Translations under genes and position numbers: made by a program
From: Bdellovibrio sp.
Lineage (GTDB): Bacteria; Bdellovibrionota; UBA1018
Direction: 5' to 3'
Length of the DNA: 52,342 nucleotides
Assembly: GCA_016185105.1 (NCBI GenBank)
Contig: JACPOE010000033.1
Location: forward strand, 1 to 52,342
Part shown: piece by piece, positions 44,297-51,414 of the stretch
How positions within the stretch are numbered: the first letter of the stretch is position 1
Layout: each line of letters begins with the position of its first letter
The notes under the pieces: model-generated
Databases searched by the model: none
The model's input: only the letters and a program-made list of their open reading frames with translations
Told to the model about the DNA's origin: nothing

Positions 44297-45280
44297 ATGA
44301 AAAAGAAGATTTCAATCCATTCCTTAGCAATTGGTCTAACTTTTTTCACCCTAGCCCTTGGTTGTCAAAAGACTCCTCAACCCCAGCAAGATTCTTTCTC
44401 AAGAAACAACTTACAGACTGGGGTCCACGCTTTTGATTTTGATCCAAAAAAAGTTGAAGAAATTTCTATCGCAAAAACCGATCCGGTTTCCGCAGAACAA
44501 TGGATAGCAACGTTTCGCAAGGGTGACGAGGGTTGGACTATTTCTGCAGCTCCCAGCGGCATGCAATTAGAGGATCGCGTTGCGAACACCGGTTTTTTAA
44601 ACCACCTCGTAGATTCATTGGCGCAGTTTCGAGTGACTGGAGAAGCAGTGTCAGGATCAGAAGATGCGATGAACCTGTCACCTCCTCTGTTTCAGATTCG
44701 TTGGCGAACCCGTGACCAGGAGTTTCAATTTCAGCTTGGAGGCGTTGCAAAAAAAGACTCAGATAAGAGGTATGTAAAATTAAATCAGAAACTCCTCCTT
44801 GCCTGGGGCTCAGCATTGCCTCTTTTAGATCAGATCCAGTCTTTCCAATATCTGAGGCAACCGACTTGGACCCTAGTCTCTCCTGATGATATTGATGAGA
44901 TTGAATTGTTTCGCTCCGGCAAGCCCTACTTCTATGCCCAACGAGAAGGAGACCGTTGGACTGACCGCAAACACCGTCCGGTTAAGGTCGGTCGGATCTC
45001 CGATAGTGAAAAACACCATCAATGGATCGAGGAAGCCTTAGGGCAGCTGACTGAAGGAAAAGTTCAAGAGTATGTGGACAATCCCCTCACCAAAAAAGAA
45101 TTAGAACTTCAGTTCCAAAAGACTGACCTGTTGGAAGCCCACCTCTCAGATCGCTTCGGAAAAACCACTGTTCTAAAATTCTTGAGTCGCTCGGGCAAAC
45201 TCTATGGCCAGAACTCGACCCGGCCTTTAGGACTCTTTACCCTTCCAAAAACGATCGAAGACAGATTACAGCTAAAATAG
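44297..45280 (+). CDS. Lipoprotein of the DUF4340 type
   Basis: 327 residues with a lipoprotein signal: KKKISIHSLAIGLTFFTLALGC (lipobox LALGC, Cys23). The mature protein has the DUF4340 pattern: repeating blocks of a strand, then FRKGDEGWTIS..., DRVANTGFLNHLVDSLAQF, PLFQIRWRTRDQEFQFQLGG, and KRYVKLNQKLLL..W. Such proteins often accompany gliding/ABC export loci (gldG context), but no export genes are next to it here. The function is unknown. The start ATG is clear and GGGGGA lies 10 bases upstream. It overlaps the divergent frame of the upstream methyltransferase only if that gene used a far start. Confidence 0.8.
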   Translation: MKKKISIHSLAIGLTFFTLALGCQKTPQPQQDSFSRNNLQTGVHAFDFDPKKVEEISIAKTDPVSAEQWIATFRKGDEGWTISAAPSGMQLEDRVANTGFLNHLVDSLAQFRVTGEAVSGSEDAMNLSPPLFQIRWRTRDQEFQFQLGGVAKKDSDKRYVKLNQKLLLAWGSALPLLDQIQSFQYLRQPTWTLVSPDDIDEIELFRSGKPYFYAQREGDRWTDRKHRPVKVGRISDSEKHHQWIEEALGQLTEGKVQEYVDNPLTKKELELQFQKTDLLEAHLSDRFGKTTVLKFLSRSGKLYGQNSTRPLGLFTLPKTIEDRLQLK

Positions 45281-45299
45281 ATTCGGGTAAGATCGTCAA

Positions 45300-45965
45300 A
45301 TGCAAAAATCGAAAATCCAAACCGTTCTTTTTGATTTTGACGGTACCATTGTGGATACAGAACCTTCGGCCGTAAAAGTCGTGAAGGCCTGCTTCAAAGA
45401 ATGGAAACTGGAACTTACACCCGAGGACGCAAGTTACGTCACCGGCCGCACTTGGGAAAGCGCCTTTGACTATCTTTTAAAAAAATATTCGCTCCCACTT
45501 GAAAGAAACGCGGCTGAAGCGCAGGTTTTGAGTCAATACAGAACAGAGGTGGAAAAAAACCTGATTCAAGTTCCTGGGAGCGTTCAGGCCATCCGCAGTT
45601 TATCAAAACACTTTACGCTTGGCTTGGTCTCTGGGTCCATTCGTCAAGACATCCTGGAAATCCTATCTAGATTGGGATTGATTGATCTTTTCAAGGTGAT
45701 TCTTGGGGCTTCAGACTACGAGAAAAGTAAGCCCGCCCCAGATGGGTATCTCAAGGCCGCGCAGATCTTAGGTGCTGCGCCTGCCAGCTGTCTGGTATTT
45801 GAGGATTCCGAAGCAGGTGTAAAGTCTGGAAAAAAAGCTGGAATGTGGGTTGTAGCCATCACTTCGACCAATCATTTCGGACAGGACTTAAGCCAAGCTG
45901 ATTTTCATATCCCGGATCTGAGACAGGTTAACCCTGACTGGGTGTCTCATCTTTCCGTCGACTGA
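45300..45965 (+). CDS. HAD-superfamily hydrolase (phosphoglycolate phosphatase/beta-phosphoglucomutase-like)
   Basis: 221 residues. Motif I is VLFDFDGTIVDTEP (Asp12 nucleophile, Asp14), motif II LGLVSGSIRQDIL (Ser), motif III SDYEKSKPAPDGYL with the conserved Lys, motif IV LVFEDSEAGVKSGKKAGM. A helical cap domain (residues about 18-85) puts it in the C1-cap group that includes phosphoglycolate phosphatase, beta-phosphoglucomutase and related sugar phosphatases. The exact substrate cannot be read. It follows the DUF4340 lipoprotein by 19 bases. Confidence 0.9.
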   Translation: MQKSKIQTVLFDFDGTIVDTEPSAVKVVKACFKEWKLELTPEDASYVTGRTWESAFDYLLKKYSLPLERNAAEAQVLSQYRTEVEKNLIQVPGSVQAIRSLSKHFTLGLVSGSIRQDILEILSRLGLIDLFKVILGASDYEKSKPAPDGYLKAAQILGAAPASCLVFEDSEAGVKSGKKAGMWVVAITSTNHFGQDLSQADFHIPDLRQVNPDWVSHLSVD

Positions 45966-46013
45966 TTCCCAAAGCTATGCAATGGTAGGTGGCACGCAAA
46001 GGAGAGATTCAAA

Positions 46014-46505
46014 ATGAAGACTTCAAGAAAGTCGTGCATTGCTCTTGGTTTGGCCGTGCTCTTCGTTACAGGGTGCACCAAGACAGCCAACCTGAACGCA
46101 AACACGACAGAATCCAACCCAAATGCACAGCAGCAGAGCACGACAAGCGCTGCTAATGCAAACCAAGCAGGAGAAGCGATGGCTTTGAAGAGTGAAGATA
46201 TCACGGTAGGAAACGGAACCGAGGCAGTGGCTGGCAAGAGTGTCAGCGTTCACTACGTCGGAACCCTGACCGATGGAACTAAATTTGATTCCTCTTATGA
46301 CCGAGGAACGCCGTTTGAGTTTCGCCTCGGTGGCGGCATGGTCATCAAAGGTTGGGACCAAGGTGTAGCAGGAATGAAAGTGGGCGGAAAGCGCAAGCTC
46401 ACCATTCCACCAGAAATGGCCTATGGTGCAAGAGGAGCGGGTAATGGTTTGATCCCACCCAATGCAACATTGGTTTTTGTCATCGAATTAAAAGCAGTCA
46501 ACTAG
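46014..46505 (+). CDS. FKBP-type peptidyl-prolyl cis-trans isomerase lipoprotein
   Basis: 163 residues. The signal peptide ends in lipobox FVTGC (Cys21), and a Ser/Asn/Ala-rich tether of about 40 residues follows. The C-terminal FKBP domain (65-163) has [63 protein letters not shown] and [14 protein letters not shown]. The aromatic pocket residues (Tyr, Phe, Asp, Trp, Tyr) of the FK506-binding fold are present. It would help fold periplasmic proteins. SD AAGGAG lies ahead. It is followed after 11 bases by the histone-fold gene and appears to be the first gene of that unit. Confidence 0.93.
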   Translation: MKTSRKSCIALGLAVLFVTGCTKTANLNANTTESNPNAQQQSTTSAANANQAGEAMALKSEDITVGNGTEAVAGKSVSVHYVGTLTDGTKFDSSYDRGTPFEFRLGGGMVIKGWDQGVAGMKVGGKRKLTIPPEMAYGARGAGNGLIPPNATLVFVIELKAVN

Positions 46506-46516
46506 GAGAATTGAAA

Positions 46517-46738
46517 ATGGAAAATACCCAGAACGAAACCGAGACCTCGGGCGATAAACAAGACGTCCTTATTGTTGCAACTAAACTGAAACACTACATC
46601 CGTGAAAAGTCCGGAATGAACACTTCCAGTGCAGTCATTCAGGTTCTTTCTGATCGAGTACGCCAGCTCTGTGATGCGGCAATTGAAAGCGCAAAGCAGG
46701 ACGGACGCAAGACGGTTATGGACCGAGACTTCACTTGA
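46517..46738 (+). CDS. Bacterial histone-fold DNA-binding protein
   Basis: 73 residues from ATG 46517 (AGGAG eight bases before; a TTG at 46511 is too close). Residues 17-72 form a single histone fold: short helix IVATKLKHYIREK, turn MNTSS, long helix AVIQVLSDRVRQLCDAAIESAKQDG, then GRKTVMDRDF, which lines up with the archaeal GRKTIKAEDI loop/helix. The N-terminal tail is acidic/polar (MENTQNETETSGDK) and unlike a basic eukaryotic tail. Known relatives are Bdellovibrio Bd0055 and Leptospira histones; dimerisation and DNA coating are established there. The gene ends four bases into the globin gene (TTGA overlap) and shares a probable transcript with the FKBP gene. Confidence 0.82.
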   Translation: MENTQNETETSGDKQDVLIVATKLKHYIREKSGMNTSSAVIQVLSDRVRQLCDAAIESAKQDGRKTVMDRDFT

Positions 46739-47109
46739 GTTCTCGGCCTCAGCTTAAACAAATCTATCTAAATATCGGCGGTGAGGGTCCCTTAAGAACG
46801 GTGATTCGGGATTTTTACCGCCGAATGTCTAATGACATTCTGATCGGCTTCTTTTTTACCGGAAAAGACCTAGATTCTATTGCAGAAAAACAGATGGAGT
46901 TCCTGATGGTCGCTATGGGAATCCGATCCAAATTTACTGGAAAAAATCCGTCCCAAGCCCATTTGACGCTTCCCCCTATCCTGAGTGGTCACTTTGATCG
47001 CCGACTGGTCCTCCTCCGCGAAACACTTGCGCAGAACGGTCTTTCCGAAACTGATATCCAGGTTTGGATTGATTTTGAAGAAGCCTTCCGGGCCGTTGTT
47101 GTCAGCTAG
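46735..47109 (+). CDS. Truncated hemoglobin
   Basis: 124 residues from a TTG that overlaps the histone-gene stop by four bases; no better start exists in frame. Two-over-two globin features: GGEGPLRTVIRDFYRRM (A/B helices with the FY pair), DILIGFFFTG, IAEKQMEFLMVAMG (E helix), proximal His in SQAHLTLPPILSGHFDRRL (probably His76; a second His86 in HFD), then LRETLAQNGLSETDIQVWI. It would bind oxygen or nitric oxide at heme. Translation coupled to a histone fold is unusual. Group I-type trHb is the best fit. Confidence 0.85.
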   Translation: MSSRPQLKQIYLNIGGEGPLRTVIRDFYRRMSNDILIGFFFTGKDLDSIAEKQMEFLMVAMGIRSKFTGKNPSQAHLTLPPILSGHFDRRLVLLRETLAQNGLSETDIQVWIDFEEAFRAVVVS

Positions 47110-47113
47110 AAAC

Positions 47114-48448
47114 CTAAAATTTTCTTAGCGTTTCGAGCGACGCCAGAATCTTTCTAAAATAGCTAGCCTTGTAGGTCTCAGAAACACTCTGAAGAAAAAC
47201 CTCAATATTAAAACTGTCCCTAGCTTCTAGCGTGTAGTCCGCCAGGTCATGCGCGACGATAAAGAGAGAAGAAAGGGGGGCAATGTATTTATGCTCAAGA
47301 CCACCTGGAAACCCACTTCCGTCAGGTCTTTCGTGGTGCTGTCGAATAATCGTATCCACATCTGGAGGCACTTCTGCCATTCTTCGGGTCATTTCCGCGC
47401 TCTTGATTGGATGCTCACGAAAATCTTTGACCTCTTCAGCCGTAAACTTTGATTTCTTCTCTTCCAACTCTTTTAGACTGCGGATTCCAGCAAGTTCTTG
47501 ATTGTTGAGCGTAATATCATGAAGAAACCCGGCCAGCGTTAATTTGTGAAAGGTAGGAGCCGAGCCCCATTGGAGCTGAACAGCCAATCCGCAAGCTAAA
47601 TACGAGGTCAGGGTACTATGGGCAGAGATGTATTGACCTTCCATGCTTAAAAATTTCTTCATTAGATCTGAGAGACTAGGCTCCTTGCCTAACGCCCTCA
47701 TACTCACTTCTACTTGAGTCTTCACCAGCTCCTGAACTTCGCGAGTAAAACCAATATTTGCTACGAGCTCGTGGACTGCCTCATGGACAGATTCGTTTAA
47801 CTTGGCAGAACCTTCCACCGTCAGTCTTCCGGCCGCCAAAACTTTCTTCAGTTCTTCGCCCAATTTCGCTACAAATTCTTTGCACTGTTCTCGTTGAATG
47901 TAGAGGTACTCGACGCCCTTGTTGATTGTGTACTTCTCCATGTCCGACTGCTCAAAAACGTCCCCTTGCTTAAAAAGTTTTACAAACTTTCCTTCGTTCA
48001 ATCGAATAAAAACATCCCCTTTTAGGGGGCAAACGGAAAGCAGTAGCCGGGTTCGAATTCGGACTTGGGGCTGTTCAGACTTAGATCCTTCTAAAATTCC
48101 CTGTTCAATCCAATCATCAATGGCACCCACTGTGCCTTCCATCTGCTGATCAGGATCCACAACTAGAAAGGTTCCCTCCCAGCCCGCAGCCCGATCGCGG
48201 AGCGCATCATCCAGGATATAAATCGAAGGGATGGAGCTAGTCTCCATAGAAAACTTTTTCATCTCATCATCGTTCCCGAGCGCCCCAACGACAATGATCA
48301 AATCAATTTTTGGATTCTCGCGCTGTATCAGCTCATGCGCATGATCTAGCTGTGTCGCCTCGTGAAGCACACAGCCGTAGGTGCTTTCCATAAAAAAAAC
48401 GAACCGCTCACGCTCCTGCTGGTCTTTCTGAATCAGTAGGACTTCCAT
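47114..48448 (-). CDS. HD-GYP-type protein with pseudo-receiver
   Basis: 444 residues. The N-terminal 115 residues have a receiver-like alternation of strands and helices (MEVLLIQKDQQER, LIIVVGALGND, SIYILDD) but lack the phosphorylatable Asp, so it is a pseudo-receiver. Residues 135-205 carry the same middle domain as the gene at 8684 (VFIRLNEGKFVKLFKQGDVF). The HD domain has HD (310-311), His346, His371-His372 and HHERPDGSGFPGGL, with GYP changed to GFP, plus SSLFIVAHD. c-di-GMP turnover is possible. Convergent to the globin gene with 4 bases between. Its transcription probably starts at the promoter and palindrome at 48455-48491. Confidence 0.85.
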   Translation of the reverse strand: MEVLLIQKDQQERERFVFFMESTYGCVLHEATQLDHAHELIQRENPKIDLIIVVGALGNDDEMKKFSMETSSIPSIYILDDALRDRAAGWEGTFLVVDPDQQMEGTVGAIDDWIEQGILEGSKSEQPQVRIRTRLLLSVCPLKGDVFIRLNEGKFVKLFKQGDVFEQSDMEKYTINKGVEYLYIQREQCKEFVAKLGEELKKVLAAGRLTVEGSAKLNESVHEAVHELVANIGFTREVQELVKTQVEVSMRALGKEPSLSDLMKKFLSMEGQYISAHSTLTSYLACGLAVQLQWGSAPTFHKLTLAGFLHDITLNNQELAGIRSLKELEEKKSKFTAEEVKDFREHPIKSAEMTRRMAEVPPDVDTIIRQHHERPDGSGFPGGLEHKYIAPLSSLFIVAHDLADYTLEARDSFNIEVFLQSVSETYKASYFRKILASLETLRKF

Positions 48449-48454
48449 AGTCTA

Positions 48455-48491
48455 TTAATTAAATTGTATATATTTAATTAAAATACGGCAA
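48455..48491 (-). promoter_or_regulatory. Candidate promoter overlapped by a palindrome (HD-GYP gene)
   Basis: On the minus strand TTGCCG (48491-48486) and TACAAT (48468-48463) are 17 bases apart. Perfect arms TTAATTAAAT (48455-48464) and ATTTAATTAA (48472-48481) around a 7-base centre form an AT-rich palindrome that covers the -10 box, a possible operator. Predicted start near 48456 is only 8 bases from the ATG (48448), which has no SD, so the mRNA may be leaderless. Confidence 0.45.
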
Positions 48492-48523
48492 AACAAATGT
48501 TGAACCAAGTCAAACCGTTGACA

Positions 48524-49672
48524 CTAGACGTATCTACCGTTTTTAATTTTATCCACGATGATTTTTTCAGGCATAGTCGGGTCCCTTGGATCCACAGTAA
48601 AATACGCCTGCTGTTCACAACGTCTCTTGTTCGTCATCAGCCAGTTCAAAATTTGAGTCAGACCTTTGTTCTTTTTATCTTGGAAAAAGGGGTCATTTTT
48701 AAGCGCATCCTGGGCTTTTTTAAGAGCTCTGACTTCCTGAGCGTCGTTTTCTTTCACAGGGTAGTCGTTCAAATCATATTTTTTGATGTCTTCTGGCAGC
48801 ACCCCCAAAAATTTGACATCAGGAGCACTATAGTCTGAATTCCGAATCAGACTTGCTGCAGAACCTGCCTTCAAAGTTCTGTAGATATTTTGCATCGTGT
48901 AGGCGTCGAGATCTCCAAAGAAGTAGAGCGGAACTGAGAGTTGATCCTGAATTAGCTTACACCAGCCTCGAACCGCATTTGAAGGAACCCCCTGAGCGCC
49001 CATCAAAATACAATTATGCCTCTTAGTAAATCCATTCGCTACCAAGGTATTGGCAGTACCTTCAGATTCCACCACTAAACAAAAATCAATCTTCTTCCTT
49101 GCACTCAGTTTCAAGTTCTGGGGTCGGTTTTTGGGTTGAAAGGGCGTCGTACCGAGCTTTGACAAATCCACGACAGCTTTGTCTCCATCTGGCAAAGTCT
49201 CCGTGACGACTAGCTGCTGAGAATAGGTCTGACCTCCTCGGTCGTTCGCATAGCAGTTCAATTCTTCGCGGTAACACTCCAGCATCTCGCAAATAAAATC
49301 TATAATTTCGTCAGACTCTTCCTGGTCTCCAAAGTCCAACGGTTTCAGCGAGGAGTTATGTTTGATTTCACCTTTGCTAATATAATAAAGCTCTCTTTTG
49401 GTATTCACCGCTCCAGAGTCGATATTTCTAAGTAAAATCTCTAGCATGAAAATGGCTCCGGACATTTTCTTGACCGAGCTCACGTTTAGCTCCGTTGCGA
49501 CCTTCTTGGGACCGGGAGTGAGAAATCCCACTTTATGATTGTAGATCGAGTTATCTAATGAACATTTAGTCGCGTATAAGACAGGCCTCTTAGCTCTTTC
49601 TAAATCTGTCAGAAGACGATTACAAAGTTCACGGCTTAATTTTGGAATTTCGGTATCTTTAGCTTGGCTCAT
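48524..49672 (-). CDS. top6A: DNA topoisomerase VI subunit A (Spo11-like)
   Basis: 382 residues. The winged-helix CAP domain with the catalytic tyrosine is TKRELYYISKGE (Tyr96/Tyr97, in the RxxYY context). The Toprim domain has VVESEGTANTLV (Glu202/Glu204) and YFFGDLDAYTMQNIYRTLKAG (Asp254, Asp256) for magnesium. This subunit makes the double-strand break during strand passage, and the two-tyrosine, Toprim layout is that of archaeal Top6A/Spo11. It lies 14 bases after top6B on the same strand, the usual partner order reversed relative to some archaea. All catalytic residues look intact. Confidence 0.92.
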   Translation of the reverse strand: MSQAKDTEIPKLSRELCNRLLTDLERAKRPVLYATKCSLDNSIYNHKVGFLTPGPKKVATELNVSSVKKMSGAIFMLEILLRNIDSGAVNTKRELYYISKGEIKHNSSLKPLDFGDQEESDEIIDFICEMLECYREELNCYANDRGGQTYSQQLVVTETLPDGDKAVVDLSKLGTTPFQPKNRPQNLKLSARKKIDFCLVVESEGTANTLVANGFTKRHNCILMGAQGVPSNAVRGWCKLIQDQLSVPLYFFGDLDAYTMQNIYRTLKAGSAASLIRNSDYSAPDVKFLGVLPEDIKKYDLNDYPVKENDAQEVRALKKAQDALKNDPFFQDKKNKGLTQILNWLMTNKRRCEQQAYFTVDPRDPTMPEKIIVDKIKNGRYV

Positions 49673-49686
49673 TTCCTACTCCACTC

Positions 49687-51369
49687 CTAGGCGTTCTCGG
49701 TCAACTGGGCTTGTTCTGCGGTATTTCCCATCGAATCAGCTTCTGCGTTTTGAGCTTCCAAAACCGCATGAGCCTGATCCAGCTCTTGTTTGGTCAGGTG
49801 TGCATCTCTGCCTAGAATTTTCACCAGCCCGTCTTCAGCTTTCTTTTTTCTCGCGGGCGAAGCCTTCGTCAGTCGACAGAGCCCCTCCACTAAGATGGGA
49901 CAAAACTGTTCGATATGTCGAATTTTTTCTTCCAACTCATTGGCTTTGACTTCCCGTCGGATATGTTTTGAAAGCTTCTGTCCTGCTTGAATCAGAGCGC
50001 GCCGAATTTCTTCTACTAGCTCATCGGACGCATCAATAGTCTCTTTAGACGCATTCTTAAATTTAATGAAAGGCGAGACCACGCTAACAGCGACAATATA
50101 AGGCCCCTGAGGAATTCCACCCTTAGGTTGAGCAATTCCATAGGCCCGCCAATTCACGGACTCGATCGCATGGACGATAGCGCAGGCAGCTTTATCAAAT
50201 TGCAAGGGAACGCGATTTGCAAACCTCAAAATCTGAACTGCAGATTCGGCTTCGACATTCTTCTGTTCAAGACGCGCGACTGCCACTTCAACTTGAACCG
50301 GTTTGAAATCACAAATGGCCGGCTTTCTTGAAACAACTGCAAAGAAATCGACGGCGCCCAGACGTTTGATACTTTTCGCGAAACCGTCTTCTCCGATTGA
50401 AAGCACAGAACGAGTCGACGGAGCCATTAACTTCAGATTTTGCAACCCAGCAAATAACTCCTTGAACTGGGTTTCCGAAAGTTGATCGACCGATTTTTCC
50501 AACAAAGACTTTGCTGTGCCCGCTTTCACCAAATCATTTAAAACCCCTTCGTGAACTCGGGAAAATCCTTTCTTAAGCCAGGCTGAGGTCTTCACCCGCC
50601 CAAAAAGGTGAGAATGAGCAATAAACTCCCCTAACTTCATTGTATGAGGGTGAGGCTCCGTGGCTTCAGGTACCATTGGAATCTCTTTGGACACGCGTTC
50701 GATAACCTGCTCTTCAGCGTCCGGAACTTTGTACCTCAAAGTGAGGTGAGGATTGACCAGCGTGGTACCACTCAAATAATTTAGTAAACCCGCTTCTCCG
50801 TTCAGCTGAATTCGACCATCGACTAAAAACTCAACAGAAGTTCCATGGGGCCGGTTCCAGTCGAGACTCTCGCGATCTTTCATCACACCGCGATTATTCT
50901 TAATATCTACTTCTACCGTGGAAGAAATTGCCTTCCTCATCCCTTTAGTTTTTGTAATCACTCGAACACCAGTCGCACTGGTCAGCTGTGCCCAGGTTGT
51001 GGCAGCAGAAATTCCAATACCTTGCTGGCCTCGAGAGCACCGCCCACGCCCAAATTTCGATGAAGCTAAATACTCTCCGAAAACTTTTGGAACATCCTCA
51101 GGATCAATACCGGGTCCATTGTCCTCAACTCGAATTCGAATCTGATCCGAATTTTTTAGAGAACCTGGCCCAACTTTTTCTATAAAAACCGTCAAGTCTG
51201 GCAAAATCTGAGCTTCTTCACAGGCATCTAGAGCATTGTCCACAGCCTCTTTTAGAGTTGTTAGGGTGGCCTTTGTTTGCGATGAAAATCCTACCTGCTG
51301 AAGATTCTTTGAAAAATACTCGGCGGTACTACTGGTCGTAATTTTGTTTTGTCCTGCTTGCTTTGCCAT
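49687..51369 (-). CDS. top6B: DNA topoisomerase VI subunit B (GHKL ATPase)
   Basis: 560 residues. The ATPase has TTLKEAVDNALDACEEA (N-box Glu41, Asn45), IRVEDNGPGIDPEDVPKVFG (Asp83-Asn84-Gly85) and SRGQQGIGISAATTW (G-box 114-120). A middle H2TH-like helical part (about 240-320) and a transducer domain (about 320-480) follow, with SLEKSVDQLSETQF and AYGIAQPKGGIPQG. The C-terminus is helical (AELEEK... DAHLTKQELDQAH). It binds ATP and opens the gate for DNA strand passage. Length agrees with archaeal Top6B (about 530-600). A short gap of 14 bases leads to top6A. Confidence 0.93.
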   Translation of the reverse strand: MAKQAGQNKITTSSTAEYFSKNLQQVGFSSQTKATLTTLKEAVDNALDACEEAQILPDLTVFIEKVGPGSLKNSDQIRIRVEDNGPGIDPEDVPKVFGEYLASSKFGRGRCSRGQQGIGISAATTWAQLTSATGVRVITKTKGMRKAISSTVEVDIKNNRGVMKDRESLDWNRPHGTSVEFLVDGRIQLNGEAGLLNYLSGTTLVNPHLTLRYKVPDAEEQVIERVSKEIPMVPEATEPHPHTMKLGEFIAHSHLFGRVKTSAWLKKGFSRVHEGVLNDLVKAGTAKSLLEKSVDQLSETQFKELFAGLQNLKLMAPSTRSVLSIGEDGFAKSIKRLGAVDFFAVVSRKPAICDFKPVQVEVAVARLEQKNVEAESAVQILRFANRVPLQFDKAACAIVHAIESVNWRAYGIAQPKGGIPQGPYIVAVSVVSPFIKFKNASKETIDASDELVEEIRRALIQAGQKLSKHIRREVKANELEEKIRHIEQFCPILVEGLCRLTKASPARKKKAEDGLVKILGRDAHLTKQELDQAHAVLEAQNAEADSMGNTAEQAQLTENA

Positions 51370-51414
51370 GTCAGGAATTCAATCAGAACCCAGATGCTTC
51401 TGTCAATGACGACC

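Noticed and set aside
48496..48523. Short GTCAA/TTGAC hairpin after top6A
   Set aside because: Five base pairs with no T run; too weak for a terminator.
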